64,000 nucleotides of DNA from CAYXLW01 sp964466055. Lineage in GTDB: Bacteria > Patescibacteriota > Gracilibacteria > GCA-2401425. Below, in pieces: positions 36,901-46,515 of this stretch. A model generated the notes under the pieces. It was given only the letters and a program-made list of their open reading frames with translations, was not told the DNA's origin and did not search any database. Position numbers and translations under genes: made by a program. Within the stretch, counting starts at the first letter, position 1. Each line of letters starts with the position of its first letter. Where the stretch lies: NCBI GenBank assembly GCA_964466055.1, contig CAYXLW010000001.1:1-64000 (forward strand), written 5' to 3'.

Positions 36901-38109
36901 CTCGTCATAAAGTATGTCCGTATATTCATTTACGGTTCCGTTATTATTTGGATCTTTATTTCTTTTGATGCTAAGTTTTGCTTCACTTATTCCAGATTCA
37001 AAATCTTTTATATTCCATGAAAGCTTAGGGTTATCTTTTGACCAATTTGAAGTACAAGCATTATCAACATTAGAATCAGTACTAAAATGGTTTTTATCAT
37101 TTTTATCCAATACATCTGGTCCTATATTACAGAAATTTGAATCAGTATTATTCAATTCATTAAGATTGTTATTAGAATCATCATCATAGGCAATTAATCC
37201 ATTTGATATATTATCAAATAGAGCAGATATTTTTGGTTTGCTTTCGTCAAGAAATACCGGTGCAGGAGAAGATAATTCTATTGAATTACCAGCTTTATCC
37301 AATATTTTTAATTTATACTGAAAGCAATCATTATCACTTTTATCGATATAATCATAATCTTCAACGACAACTTTTATTGAGTTGCTTGAAATATCCTCAC
37401 TTGCTTCATCATTTAGAAGTGACGGGGTGGTATCATAATGAGTTCCTTGAGTTAATTGTTCCCAACTTTCGCTACTAAAATCACATGTAATTTCTGTGTC
37501 TATATCCATTATTCCTGCTAGTCTATAAACTGTCCAACTAGAAAATGATCCTGCTTCTTCATAATTGTCATGTGCTTCAATAACCATATCGATGCTATCA
37601 CTTGTCTTGCCTTTAGTGTAAACACCCGTTTCTTCATTATAACTCACGGTAGGATCTTTTGAAGGGTATGAACTGGAAGGATTTGGATTGTCTTTAATAC
37701 TTTCTGTATATGGAATTATACTTCCTATCGGGTTTGTTAAATCTACAATAATAGTAGTTTCTTCTACATATCGACTTGATATTTCCCATACACCTTCAGG
37801 AATCGCCGATTTGGGAACTATTACATCATGTTCACATAACCCTGTTGATTGTCCTAGAGTGTTTAAAAAAGTATGAGATATTACTCCGTCACTTGTAAAT
37901 CGTTCAGAATATGTGTCTTCTCCAGCAGGGCATCCAACTGCACTATCTCTACAAATTAAAGTTGCAAGGACTCCTCCTTCATCAAGATCTTCTTGTGTAT
38001 AGTCACAATATGGAGCTGCATGAGTTTCATTTTGTATACTGTAAAAAATCAGTAAAAAAACACTAATACTGAAAACTATTTTCAAGTATTTAAAAAAAAT
38101 ATATTCCAT
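33904..38109 (-). CDS. Giant exported surface protein with Ig-like repeats (1401 aa)
   Basis: This is the largest gene in the window. An N-terminal signal peptide (hydrophobic residues about 8-24, ending ETHAA) is followed by Asp/Asn/Ser-rich beta-sandwich repeats of the bacterial Ig-like kind, with patterns such as VKYDKTNPTF and VATDEAGNKGTEV. Residues about 1110-1230 contain a regular strand-rich stretch (IIEGINGELTIGDD, GGNIVIKANI) resembling a polymer-forming or beta-solenoid domain. A helical tail follows. No sorting motif or C-terminal helix is visible. An adhesin or surface-layer-associated role is inference. Confidence 0.7.
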   Translation of the reverse strand: MEYIFFKYLKIVFSISVFLLIFYSIQNETHAAPYCDYTQEDLDEGGVLATLICRDSAVGCPAGEDTYSERFTSDGVISHTFLNTLGQSTGLCEHDVIVPKSAIPEGVWEISSRYVEETTIIVDLTNPIGSIIPYTESIKDNPNPSSSYPSKDPTVSYNEETGVYTKGKTSDSIDMVIEAHDNYEEAGSFSSWTVYRLAGIMDIDTEITCDFSSESWEQLTQGTHYDTTPSLLNDEASEDISSNSIKVVVEDYDYIDKSDNDCFQYKLKILDKAGNSIELSSPAPVFLDESKPKISALFDNISNGLIAYDDDSNNNLNELNNTDSNFCNIGPDVLDKNDKNHFSTDSNVDNACTSNWSKDNPKLSWNIKDFESGISEAKLSIKRNKDPNNNGTVNEYTDILYDEVNLKLTITDTYVNSSYDDSIITGSFITNVDEEGVYEITFDITDYAENQFIKTYTVKYDKTNPTFIMDIEHFEDTKDGSSSDSLTRWKQLSGLGNEAPANIANDNYFTFGVDDTNNIESSPYSLGNGNVTGSQNPNHVSQVNKENFEIKIYKCTDLTENGCDNFDLLATLDAVNPPDSNVLYESGVSEISVTNNIAFGGGIVAETPIAANNKAQIEFIKSKYYSTSNPDNLEFNGKYKIEFVATDEAGNKGTEVRYVTIEPNQMDKINSTASLDEISCNNSANPDKGWKANPKNSKCKVTYELKDKYGNPLYAREIKVFGNSQSSLDSIHTPTPDLTNEAIYFVKNGYIVTSTGGIQSPTDYKSDNLGILEFELVSYAPSVSPLAENNYSAHPYPNTTIASKMDLAFKNITHSASSYPLDNTTSVSSYDITDNETDKDYRVKDVFNFDWETTPSYFQKNTTTNFSISIINELPIDVDDEEIILYIYMAKNSSREGVIGSSGKPSYKILNSDDSAPIITNFTESNASRYRLDVNLEDDSWNTSKGQISSSENVSSGNTYTYKVRLQKDETSENYDSRVYVSPFVKYTIDKKEVLYPVMDKFLKDDSFADGVPFYNQATESQGAGITQSGGNVVTQLGDEAAKQSVGNIQIKEVTAKIKEKIKKEILDLPDAPDSPSNIIRSLTDYGNDIKNINSGRSFVIKGDGKDLIIEGINGELTIGDDPMSFITYGGNIVIKANIKYSLGSKKPTIAFISLRNEETGYGGEIHVANTTANITSVNSPLTVITGSFISERGILAIDDSGETQLTEGERSQLSNQLFIEGQIIGGNTLGGGDAKTDGSYICPSFIKKSSCVSPADILNDPNISQKYDLNYIRRFVPPAEGKLVPDSNSELYSDVLDNIIGLGRDSLLTSDENNTIDDILRENNFNFSKEEDENEDDMFLGLKGRNPKAFSDEEIQLVTRVKNYYQHITNHVPAESNGGSNKPVIVKFYTNKDLVPDELR

Positions 38110-38239
38110 CCCTATATTTTTAAATTATACTATGTGTATTTTAACACATATCTTTTTTGTTTGAAATATGAAATTTATCCAATGAATATAAATAATTTAC
38201 ATATCTCTCTATATATATTTTTTAATATTCTTTACTTAA

Positions 38240-38602
38240 TTAATTTTCAAACGATAGAAGTGCTTCTTCATTAGTATCAAAACATTCGATAACACCTGTA
38301 AGTCCTACAAGATTGATAATATCGAAAATATGGTCTTTAGTTTGGGAAAAAACGAAAATTTTTCCTGATTCAACAAATTTACTATGCCATCCAACAAAAA
38401 CTCCTATAACTTTTGAGTTCATATAATCTAGGTTTTCCAAATCAAATACAACAAATTTTAATTTAGAATCATTGAATAATTCTTCAAAGCATTCTTCTAG
38501 GATTCTGTAATTTGATTCATCAATATCTCCTGAGCATGATACAATTTTTGCTTTATCTGGAGAACTTGCAGTTTGAATTGAATATTGGAAATTTGCTGCC
38601 AT
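38240..38602 (-). CDS. STAS-domain protein (anti-sigma factor antagonist-like)
   Basis: This 120-aa single STAS domain is of the SpoIIAA/RsbV type. Typical features are IVSCSGDIDESNYRILEECFEEL, VVFDLENLDYMNSKVIGVFVGW with the potentially phosphorylated Ser in the YMNSKVIG turn, and the C-terminal VGLTGVIECFDTNEEAL. No anti-sigma kinase or sigma factor lies nearby, so the partner is unknown. It lies 46 bp downstream of ftsH on the same strand and is probably cotranscribed. Confidence 0.85.
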   Translation of the reverse strand: MAANFQYSIQTASSPDKAKIVSCSGDIDESNYRILEECFEELFNDSKLKFVVFDLENLDYMNSKVIGVFVGWHSKFVESGKIFVFSQTKDHIFDIINLVGLTGVIECFDTNEEALLSFEN

Positions 38603-38648
38603 AAAATTTTTTAGTTAAGTTTATTTAATAATTATTTATAAATATATT

Positions 38649-40547
38649 TTATACTTTTAAAGGTACTTTAAAGAATTTTTCAAATTCTTCAGAAGTTAGG
38701 ACTTCTTTCTTAATTAATTCTTCTGTGATCTTCTCAAAAATTTCTTTATTATCTTTAATAATTTTTACAGTTTTTTCAAAAGCTTTATCTAAAATTGAGG
38801 CTACATCTTCATCAATTTTTCTCGCAGTGTCATCACTATATTTTTTTTCTTGTGCAAAATCTGCACCAGTGTAACCTCTGTTATGTTCTTCAAAAACAGT
38901 TAAACCTAATGACCCCATACCGTGTTTCATTACCATTGCTCTAGCAATGTAGGTAGCGCGTTCTAAGTCACTTGCAGCTCCAGTAGTAACACCTTCTTTC
39001 CCGAATTTAATTTCTTCAGCTGCTATTCCTCCCAATAAAGAACAAATTTCTTCAAAGAGCCAAGATTTTGAATGCATTCTTCTTTCTTCATTAGGAAGAA
39101 CCCATGTTGAACCTAATGACATTCCTCTAGCTACGATAGATATCTTATGTACAGGATCTATTTCTGGTAAAATATGTGAAACAATTGCATGACCTACTTC
39201 ATGATATGCTGTTATTATTTTTTCCTTTTCAATTAATTTTACAGATTTTTTCTCAGGTCCCATCATAACTTTCTCTACTGCTTCAAATAAACGATCTTGT
39301 GAAATTTTAGATTCATTTGCTTTTGCTGTTGCAATTGCTGCTTCATTCATAACTGATTCAAGCTCTGCTCCTGAAAAACCTGGAGTTTTTTGGGCAATAG
39401 ATAATAAATCTACCGTAGAAGAAAGTGGCTTATTTCTTGAATGAACTTCTAAAATCTCTTTTCTGGCCTTTAAATCAGGTTTATCTATAACAACACGTCG
39501 ATCAAAACGTCCAGGACGTAAAAGTGCTTTATCAAGAACATCTGGACGATTTGTTGCTCCAAGAACTATAATATTAGTCTCATTTTCAAAACCATCCATT
39601 TCAGTAAGAATTTGGTTTAGTGTTTGTTCCCGCTCATCATGTCCTCCTCCTAGACCAGGACCTCGTTGTTTACCAATCGCATCAATTTCATCTATAAACA
39701 CAATTGCTGGAGCAACTTTTTTTGCCTTTTCAAAAAGATCACGAACTCGAGAAGCTCCTACTCCTACAAACATTTCAATAAACTCTGAACCAGAAATAAG
39801 GAAAAAAGGGACATCGGCTTCTCCTGCAATAGCTCTTGCAAGCAAAGTTTTACCTGTACCTGGAGCTCCAACAAGTAGAATCCCTCTAGGGATTTTTGCC
39901 CCCATTTTTGTATATTTTTTAGGATTTTTTAAAAAATCAACAACTTCTACAAGTTCTTCTTTTGCTTCTTCGCAACCTGCAACATCATTAAATTTTGTTT
40001 TTGAATCTTGTTTAGTAAACATTTTTGCTTTACTCATACCAAATCCTAAACCACTACCTCCACCAGCTCTTTTCATTAAGAACATTATAACCACTAGAAT
40101 TATAAGTATTGGTAAAATGGATCCTATTAATCCACTCCAAAATGCATCTGATTCTGTATCTGACACTGAAACTTGTGTATCAATTTCTGGGTTATTTAGT
40201 CCAAGTTCAAATCGAGTTTCGTTTGGTAATTTATAAGCAAAATACTCTTTACCATTTTTTGAATCTGCAAGAACTTCACCTGTTTTTATGGTAATTTTTT
40301 CAAGCTCATTCTTGTTATATAAATTAACAATTTCGGAGATCGGAACAGTCTCCCTTTTTTGGTCTGTAAGTTTGTTTCCAAAAAGTTGATAGAGAGCAGT
40401 AAGGACTAATACTATTAGAAGAAATGCTATAAAAGGATTTTTTCGTTTAAAATTTTGCCTTTTAAAGCGTTTTTTTAATAAAAAGTCTAAAAGTTCATTT
40501 TCTTTTCCTTCTTCATTTTTTTTATCAGTTTCTTTTTTTTTTGACAT
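38649..40547 (-). CDS. ftsH: ATP-dependent zinc metalloprotease FtsH
   Basis: This membrane-anchored AAA+ protease performs membrane and cytosolic protein quality control. An in-frame start exists 21 codons upstream (40610), but [10 protein letters not shown] at 40547 gives the usual charged N-terminus (632 aa). Two membrane helices (about 38-54 and 137-158) flank a periplasmic domain. AAA follows with Walker A GAPGTGKT (227-234), [10 protein letters not shown] and the SRH ([20 protein letters not shown]). The zinc site is HEVGH, with the third ligand in the later [10 protein letters not shown] region. Confidence 0.96.
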   Translation of the reverse strand: MSKKKETDKKNEEGKENELLDFLLKKRFKRQNFKRKNPFIAFLLIVLVLTALYQLFGNKLTDQKRETVPISEIVNLYNKNELEKITIKTGEVLADSKNGKEYFAYKLPNETRFELGLNNPEIDTQVSVSDTESDAFWSGLIGSILPILIILVVIMFLMKRAGGGSGLGFGMSKAKMFTKQDSKTKFNDVAGCEEAKEELVEVVDFLKNPKKYTKMGAKIPRGILLVGAPGTGKTLLARAIAGEADVPFFLISGSEFIEMFVGVGASRVRDLFEKAKKVAPAIVFIDEIDAIGKQRGPGLGGGHDEREQTLNQILTEMDGFENETNIIVLGATNRPDVLDKALLRPGRFDRRVVIDKPDLKARKEILEVHSRNKPLSSTVDLLSIAQKTPGFSGAELESVMNEAAIATAKANESKISQDRLFEAVEKVMMGPEKKSVKLIEKEKIITAYHEVGHAIVSHILPEIDPVHKISIVARGMSLGSTWVLPNEERRMHSKSWLFEEICSLLGGIAAEEIKFGKEGVTTGAASDLERATYIARAMVMKHGMGSLGLTVFEEHNRGYTGADFAQEKKYSDDTARKIDEDVASILDKAFEKTVKIIKDNKEIFEKITEELIKKEVLTSEEFEKFFKVPLKV

Positions 40548-40782
40548 ACCTAAATAGTTTATTTTTAAATTAGCTTGGTGCATTTTATATAGAAATGAAA
40601 GAGAAAGCAATAAAGTAACAGGCTAAAACTAAGTGTTGTTTAAATAATAAAAATCCTTTGATCCATAAGATTTCTAGACAAATTAAGATTGGCTTAAGCT
40701 TTCTTTTTTGAGGAAAGTATGCTAATATAAAAAGATAAATTAAATTTTTATCAGTGATGGATTTAAGGTAAGATAAGAAAAT

Positions 40783-42480
40783 ATGAAAACAAAAACAATA
40801 CAAACAAAACTTTTTATAGCGATAATATCAATTAGTCTTTTAGCTGGGATTTTTTCATTTAGAAGTAATATTGTTAAATATTTTCAAGCAAATTTATACT
40901 TTGCACTGACAATTGGAGTGGAAACACCTACCAATTTTTTATTGGATAATTCTTATTATGAAGAAAATAAAACATTTAAATTTACATGGGATTATAATTC
41001 AGATTCAGCAGAAGCTATAGATGGGTTTAGAATTAAAGTAAAAAACAAAACTTTAGGGAAAGAATTAGCTGAATTTATTATTTCAAATGCAAGTAAAAGA
41101 AGTCACATAATCAATAATTTAAATATTAGTAATGAGTATGATTACGTCTTCAGATTACACCCTTATTATGTTCGCCAAGGTAGTAAGATTTTTAATAAAG
41201 ATGAATTAGATAGTCAAAATGTTTATAATTTTTATCAAAATGAACATAATGTTCCACCTAATAATTCTGAATATATTTCTATTTCGGACTCATTTATGCT
41301 AGTGGATATAAATGAGCAAAATCATATGTCTCAGGTAAATTTGGATGTTTTACTAGAGAACAATGAAACGCGAGATTATGCTTATATACCGAAAAACTCA
41401 CAAATAATTTATAAAGACGTGAATATCTTAGCAATTCATCCTATTGAACTTATTGTTCCGCAAATTATTCCAAATTCAAACTTTCAAAATGTAATAAATC
41501 CTCCAAATGTAAATTTAAAAAGAGTTTATTTTGCAGGAAATGCTGAACATACAATTATTTTTTCTCAACCAATAAAGATTTCTTTTTCTTTAAGCAAAGA
41601 TGAGAATAGAAATAATCTTGAGATACGGCATTATAATCCTTCTAATAACAGCTTTAATAAAGTTGAAAATTTATTGCCAAATATTAATCAGACAGAAAAC
41701 ACAATTTCTATTTGGACAGATCATATGTCAGTATGGGGATTATTTGAGGTTTCGACTCAAGACAATTTACCAAATATTTCACTTCCAGTTACAGTAAATA
41801 ATACCATATCAGATGTCAGAGGAAGTAGCGGTGATGAGGTCTATGGTGGATTTGGGGCAACAAAAAAAACAGAAAAAGAAATTATTAAAAATCTTTCAGA
41901 AATTAATAATGATGACTTAGATTCATTAGTAAAAAATACAGATACACTAATTGATAGTGAAGAAGTTAGAAAATTAATAGATGATAAACATTTAGATTAT
42001 CAAACTGATAAGAAAAAAGAAGAAAATGTAACAAGATATAATGAAGATTTAATTTTAATAGAATCCGATATTGATAAGGAAATGGATAATTATAAATATA
42101 AGAATAAATATAATATTACGAAATATGGTGAATCTAATAAGGATAATTCAGCTTATATTATAAAAGAAAAAGAGGATAATAAATTCGTCTTTCAAGATTT
42201 AAATACTAATGAGGAGAAAGAAAAAGAGGTGTTCCACAATGTGTCAGAATATTATAGAATTAATAGTCTTTTACTTTTGCCAGAATTAGAAATCAGTGAA
42301 AAACTAGATAATGAAATGATAAATTATTTATCAACCTCTTTATATCCAAGACCTATTCCTGGCATAAACGAAGAACAAATTTATGAAAATTTAATTAATG
42401 CTGATTATAATGGAATATTTTATCATTTATACTCCGTATTATTGCAAATCATGAATTTACTTATATATCTCTTCTTATAA
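40783..42480 (+). CDS. Membrane-anchored surface protein with fibronectin-like region (565 aa)
   Basis: The N-terminal hydrophobic segment (about residues 9-26) is a signal peptide or anchor. Residues about 40-130 look like a fibronectin type III-like sandwich (FKFTWDYNSDSAEAIDGFRIKVKN in part). A second sandwich of about 170-330 ends in TDHMSVWGLFEV, a pattern seen in surface proteins. A highly charged Asn/Asp/Lys/Glu region (about 355-500) follows. The C-terminal 20 residues are hydrophobic. Family and ligand are unknown. A weak AAGGT sequence precedes the start, one of few Shine-Dalgarno-like sites here. Confidence 0.65.
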   Translation: MKTKTIQTKLFIAIISISLLAGIFSFRSNIVKYFQANLYFALTIGVETPTNFLLDNSYYEENKTFKFTWDYNSDSAEAIDGFRIKVKNKTLGKELAEFIISNASKRSHIINNLNISNEYDYVFRLHPYYVRQGSKIFNKDELDSQNVYNFYQNEHNVPPNNSEYISISDSFMLVDINEQNHMSQVNLDVLLENNETRDYAYIPKNSQIIYKDVNILAIHPIELIVPQIIPNSNFQNVINPPNVNLKRVYFAGNAEHTIIFSQPIKISFSLSKDENRNNLEIRHYNPSNNSFNKVENLLPNINQTENTISIWTDHMSVWGLFEVSTQDNLPNISLPVTVNNTISDVRGSSGDEVYGGFGATKKTEKEIIKNLSEINNDDLDSLVKNTDTLIDSEEVRKLIDDKHLDYQTDKKKEENVTRYNEDLILIESDIDKEMDNYKYKNKYNITKYGESNKDNSAYIIKEKEDNKFVFQDLNTNEEKEKEVFHNVSEYYRINSLLLLPELEISEKLDNEMINYLSTSLYPRPIPGINEEQIYENLINADYNGIFYHLYSVLLQIMNLLIYLFL

Positions 42481-42574
42481 AAATTTAATTTTAAATTTTT
42501 ATTTGCATAAATGTGTTAAACCGTGTACCATTCGCCACACCGAAAATCGGTTATTTATATTTAAACTTATAATT

Positions 42575-42787
42575 ATGTCTCGAGTGTGTCAACTCACAGG
42601 TAAAAAGCCTTTTTTTGGGAACAGTGTTTCTCATTCTCATAGGAAGACTAGGAAGAAGTATTTGATAAACTTAATTGTGAAGAAAATTTTGAATCCATTA
42701 ACAGGAAAATTAGAAAAGATGAGAATCTCCACTAATGCTCTTAGAACACTAACAAAAAGGATGGGACAAATAGATTCGTCAAAATAA
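42575..42787 (+). CDS. rpmB: 50S ribosomal protein L28
   Basis: From the ATG at 42575 the product is 70 aa: MSRVCQLTGKKPFFGNSVSHSHRKTRKKY, the L28 signature, then a basic tail ending in the helix of the family. An upstream open stretch from 42503 in the same frame is not coding-like. The leader contains nested complementary stretches (AACCG/CGGTT and GTGT/ACAC, about 42518-42554) that could fold. A strong terminator follows, so rpmB is a single-gene unit. Confidence 0.92.
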   Translation: MSRVCQLTGKKPFFGNSVSHSHRKTRKKYLINLIVKKILNPLTGKLEKMRISTNALRTLTKRMGQIDSSK

Positions 42788-42819
42788 TTTTTTATAATTA
42801 ATATTATAAAAAATATACT

Positions 42820-42846
42820 AACCCTAGTTTAATTAGGGTTTTTTTA
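42820..42846 (+). terminator. rpmB terminator
   Basis: AACCCTA (42820-42826), a 7-nt loop and TAGGGTT (42834-42840), followed by a run of T. Confidence 0.88.
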
Positions 42847-42928
42847 TTTGTTAAATTCGCATAAATCATATTTATAAGAAAAATAAAATGTGATATTTTT
42901 GTTTTAACAAAAATCATTCACCACTTTA

Positions 42929-43840
42929 ATGAAATTTTTCATAAAACAAAAAAAAGGTTTCACCATACTAGAACTCATGATTGTTGTCGTGATAGTAGGC
43001 ATATTGGGGAATATGTCTACGACAATATTTTTTAAATTTAAGGAAAAAGCATTGTATGAAAATTTTATTTATACGCTTCAGCATTTCGTACAAGATGCCA
43101 AAAATATGGCATTGGTAAATGAATCAAAATTTTCAGGAGGTAACTTCTTAAATAATACAGGATATGGAGTTTTTATTAAAAAAGATGTTGGGTCGCAAGA
43201 ATTAACAGGGATTCTTTTTAAAGATATAAATCAAAATGGAGAACTTGATTTAGGGGTTGATGAAGAAATTAAAGTTGAGAAAATAACAAATGCAATAAAA
43301 TTAGATTTATTTTGGGGAATAAATTCAGAATCTGAAACAGAGCAAAAAAATTTTAATGAAGTTACAATATCATTTCAGCCAGATCCTAATCCAATTTCAG
43401 AAATTAAAACAGATTCTGTTGGAACACTTAGAAGAGTAGAGTTAAAATTTTACCACCCTACGAGAGATGGAATGCAAATTCTTAGAAAGAAATTTTCGTA
43501 TGATGTTATAAGTAGAATAGCACAAATAAATGATTATCCCATACTAACAGATGCAGAAAAAACAAATGATGTAACAATAATGCTAACTGCAAATGAAGAC
43601 ATTGAAGGAAATGCAAATAAAGAAGATTTCAAAATAAATCACAAAATAAATCACAATTTAATCCCTATTAATATTTCAAATGCTTCTATTAGTGGTAGCA
43701 GAAGCATTATTTTAACAACAGATCTCTCTGGATTAGATAAAGACTATCCAATTGAAGTTATTTATAATAGTAAAGATAGTATTATTAGTGAAGAGGAGAA
43801 TCTCTCCCTTCATTCACAGAAACTTGAAATTAATTTGTAA
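42929..43840 (+). CDS. Type IV prepilin-like protein (GspH/PilE-like)
   Basis: The class III leader MKFFIKQKKG is followed by FTILELMIVVVIVGIL: the prepilin cleavage site (G/F), Glu5 of the mature protein and the hydrophobic helix. The 303-aa product then has a GspH-like segment (FVQDAKNMALVNESKFSGG) and a beta-rich C-terminal part of about 90 residues (LTANEDIEGN onward) resembling a bacterial Ig-like add-on. It heads a cluster of four prepilin-like genes and should be processed by the PilD-like peptidase at 16.7 kb. Confidence 0.85.
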   Translation: MKFFIKQKKGFTILELMIVVVIVGILGNMSTTIFFKFKEKALYENFIYTLQHFVQDAKNMALVNESKFSGGNFLNNTGYGVFIKKDVGSQELTGILFKDINQNGELDLGVDEEIKVEKITNAIKLDLFWGINSESETEQKNFNEVTISFQPDPNPISEIKTDSVGTLRRVELKFYHPTRDGMQILRKKFSYDVISRIAQINDYPILTDAEKTNDVTIMLTANEDIEGNANKEDFKINHKINHNLIPINISNASISGSRSIILTTDLSGLDKDYPIEVIYNSKDSIISEEENLSLHSQKLEINL

Positions 43841-43864
43841 TATAAATTAACTCTGTAAATATTA

Positions 43865-44785
43865 ATGTTTTTTTTAAAAAATAATTCACGCGGAGAAACA
43901 ATAATAGAGATAATAATTGTACTAATAATTATTGTTCTAACATTAACTTCTTCTTTTAAAATAATTTCTCTTTCGTTTAGGCATACTAAAATAACTAAGG
44001 ATAGAATTATCGCAATAAATCTAGCAAGAGAGGGGATGGAAGCGGTTAGATATATTCGTGATTATAATTGGCTTTTTTATGGATCTAAACAAAGAATTTG
44101 CTGGAACCATTTAGAAGATTGGAATAACGATGGGATTCTTAATGGAGATGAGGATGGTGATGATTCTTTTAATGAAGAAGAGGATCAATGTACGGAAAGT
44201 GATACTGTTTCAGGAGTAGCTGCTCATCAAATAGGCGTCGGTGATTTATCTAAAGATAACAAAGTAATGGAATATGTATTGAAACAAGATAATTCACAAT
44301 GGTTTTTAACACGGGAGGGAGCAGGGGATTATGAAATAGGAAATGGAGATTGGGAGAAATTAACAAAGGAAAATATGGCTACAAGAGAAGGTGATTTAGA
44401 TGCAATGGGGGAAAGAAGTAGTGATAATGTTGCTGAAAAGGATATAGTTGAGTCTTTTCGCTTGTGTAAAGACAAGCGTTCGGAAGAGTTTTATGTATCG
44501 TGTTTAAATGATAATACATCAAAAGGTGTAGTTGATAAAAATTATAGGGAGGCTAACCCGGACTTAATTACGAAATTTTTTCGTTATGTGAAAATTATAT
44601 ATGATAATAATCCTATTGATTCTAATGATATAGATAGCAATGGACTTACTAATGGACAAGAGGTAAATACAATGACAGTTGTAGTTGGAGTTAAATGGAT
44701 GGAAAATGAATCTCTGCAAGATGTTGAACTAGTTACTAAACTTACTGATTTTTATAAACGAACCAATTCAGATGGGAAAAATTAA
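43865..44785 (+). CDS. Minor prepilin-like protein (PilV-like)
   Basis: A short leader ending RG is followed by ETIIEIIIVLIIIVLTLTSS, a prepilin-type helix with an acidic residue at position 5 of the mature form. Position 1 is Glu rather than Phe, which is unusual for processing. LAREGMEAVRYIRDYNW is characteristic of PilV-like minor pilins. The centre has a calcium-loop-like acidic stretch (WNNDGILNGDEDGDDS). It overlaps the next prepilin gene by 14 nt, indicating coupled translation. Confidence 0.8.
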   Translation: MFFLKNNSRGETIIEIIIVLIIIVLTLTSSFKIISLSFRHTKITKDRIIAINLAREGMEAVRYIRDYNWLFYGSKQRICWNHLEDWNNDGILNGDEDGDDSFNEEEDQCTESDTVSGVAAHQIGVGDLSKDNKVMEYVLKQDNSQWFLTREGAGDYEIGNGDWEKLTKENMATREGDLDAMGERSSDNVAEKDIVESFRLCKDKRSEEFYVSCLNDNTSKGVVDKNYREANPDLITKFFRYVKIIYDNNPIDSNDIDSNGLTNGQEVNTMTVVVGVKWMENESLQDVELVTKLTDFYKRTNSDGKN

Positions 44786-46064
44786 AAAAATCTTATTGTC
44801 AAAGGGATTTACACTTGTAGAACTTACAATAGCTTCCGCAATTCTAATGATAATTCTTACATTGGTGATGTCGGTATATGTAAATTTTTCTTCCTCAAAA
44901 CGTAAGCTTCTTCTTTCAACAGAAGTATACAATGAAGCACGTTTTCTTATGGAACGTATTGTTCGTGAAATACAGAATGGAACAATTGATTATCAAGGGT
45001 ATTGGAGAGAAAATTTATTAAATAAAACAGCTGATAACTGGATAGATAAAACAGCTTTAAATAATGCTATCTATGAAGGTGTTAATTTTTTTGGAGTATC
45101 ATCTGATAGCACAAATCCAACTAGCTGGGGGCTTAATCACATAAAAAATTGTAAAGATCCATCAGATACAAGTGATTCTGCTTTTGATACCAATTCGGAA
45201 GAATCTAGAAAAGATATTCTATACAATTATAGGTATCAATTTATTTATCCTGGTGATCCTGAAGGATCTGGAAATACTCAAACAGATAATTTCATTCATT
45301 TAAATTGTTCTAGTGATAGATTTGATGAAACAGATGCTGGCGGTGATTACAATGTTTATGATGATGAATTAGCTTATGGACGTGGACCAAGATCTTTTGA
45401 TGATGGAGATGTTGGTTATGATTCCCAAAGAAATTATGCACAAGCTTCAAAAATGTTATGGGATTGGGATTTAACAGACAATGGAGGAAATCCAGATCCT
45501 AAAATAGATAATTCTCCTCCATTGCTTCTTGTAAAATCTAATGAGTCTAAAAATAAATTCACTAGAACAGCCTTAAAATATGAGGATAACAAAATAAAAA
45601 TGATTAGATTTTTTTCGGAAGAAGATACAGATAATCCTCCAGATGGAATAGTTGATAGATGGTTTTGTGAAAAAGATTTTGAATGCGGAACATCAGAAAA
45701 TTCTAAATTTAATGGATCATATATTTGGAGTCAAAAAGAAGTAAATAAAAATGATGTTACTGGAGACGCAACTATAGGGGAAGATAATGGAATAGGGACA
45801 ATAACAGATTCAGATCTTCACTGGAAAGATATCACTCCTGAAAAAATAGAAATTACCCATTTTGATTTTATTTTATCCCCTGTAAAAGATCCTCATAGAG
45901 CTTTTTATGAAAGGGAAAAAATACAAAAGCCTCAAGTGACATTAATTTTTGAAGTTAGAGCAAAAAAAAGTGCAATGAAGGGAATTAGTGGATTACCTCC
46001 TAAAATACGCATACAAACAACAGCAACTCCTAGAGTTTGGGATTTGATTGAAGTAGACAACTAG
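44772..46064 (+). CDS. Minor prepilin-like protein (PilW/GspJ-like)
   Basis: The leader MGKIKKILLSKG plus FTLVELTIASAILMIILTLV is a textbook prepilin N-terminus. It is followed by EARFLMERIVREIQNGTIDY, typical of PilW/PulJ minor pilins, and a long Asp/Asn-rich variable body of 430 aa in total. It overlaps the previous gene by 14 nt. After it the operon is interrupted by the four-helix-bundle gene before the PilX-like gene. Confidence 0.85.
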   Translation: MGKIKKILLSKGFTLVELTIASAILMIILTLVMSVYVNFSSSKRKLLLSTEVYNEARFLMERIVREIQNGTIDYQGYWRENLLNKTADNWIDKTALNNAIYEGVNFFGVSSDSTNPTSWGLNHIKNCKDPSDTSDSAFDTNSEESRKDILYNYRYQFIYPGDPEGSGNTQTDNFIHLNCSSDRFDETDAGGDYNVYDDELAYGRGPRSFDDGDVGYDSQRNYAQASKMLWDWDLTDNGGNPDPKIDNSPPLLLVKSNESKNKFTRTALKYEDNKIKMIRFFSEEDTDNPPDGIVDRWFCEKDFECGTSENSKFNGSYIWSQKEVNKNDVTGDATIGEDNGIGTITDSDLHWKDITPEKIEITHFDFILSPVKDPHRAFYEREKIQKPQVTLIFEVRAKKSAMKGISGLPPKIRIQTTATPRVWDLIEVDN

Positions 46065-46073
46065 GTAATTAGC

Positions 46074-46093
46074 AATGAGGAATGAACAATGAT
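46074..46093. repeat. Dispersed 20-bp repeat, copy 2, and left arm of an inverted repeat
   Basis: AATGAGGAATGAACAATGAT matches 32606-32625 at 19 of 20 positions. Its last 13 bases (46081-46093) are the exact reverse complement of 46516-46528, so the four-helix-bundle gene is bracketed by inverted repeats. Confidence 0.6.
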
Positions 46094-46129
46094 TAATGGT
46101 AAATAGTAATATTTAAATAAACAATTTTT

Positions 46130-46495
46130 ATGGATGAGAAAAATAATATCATTAAAACTAAATCTTTTGATTTTTCAGTAAGGATAGTAAAACTGTATCA
46201 ACATCTCATAAAAGAAAAAAAAGAATTTGTTTTATCAAAGCAAATATTAAAAAGTGGAACATCTATTGGTGCTAATGTTGAGGAAGCAGATGCAGGAATT
46301 TCAAAAGCAGATTTTTCTGCAAAAATATCAATTTCATTTAAAGAATCCAGAGAAACAATCTATTGGTTAAGACTTCTTTACACAACAGAGTATATTGATA
46401 AAAAAATGTTTAATTCATTGTTATCAGATTGTGAAGAGTTGTGTAAAATACTCTTTTCTATATTAAAAACCACAAGAATTAACAAGAAAGAATAA
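46130..46495 (+). CDS. Four-helix-bundle protein (23S rRNA intervening-sequence protein family)
   Basis: This 121-aa all-helical protein belongs to the family named after proteins encoded in 23S rRNA intervening sequences and related to Avd of diversity-generating retroelements. The signature is the motif series FSVRIVKLYQHL, LSKQILKSGTSIGANVEEA, KADFSAKISISFKESRETIYWLRLL and LLSDCEELCKILFSILKT, each one helix. The cellular role is unknown. It sits inside the prepilin operon and is bracketed by 13-bp inverted repeats, which suggests insertion as a small element. Confidence 0.88.
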   Translation: MDEKNNIIKTKSFDFSVRIVKLYQHLIKEKKEFVLSKQILKSGTSIGANVEEADAGISKADFSAKISISFKESRETIYWLRLLYTTEYIDKKMFNSLLSDCEELCKILFSILKTTRINKKE

Positions 46496-46515
46496 TAATT
46501 GATCATTCTTAATTC

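Noticed and set aside
38131..38150. TATGTGT/ACACATA hairpin followed by T residues on the plus strand
   Set aside because: No plus-strand gene precedes it; on the minus strand it lacks a T tract, so it is not listed as a terminator.
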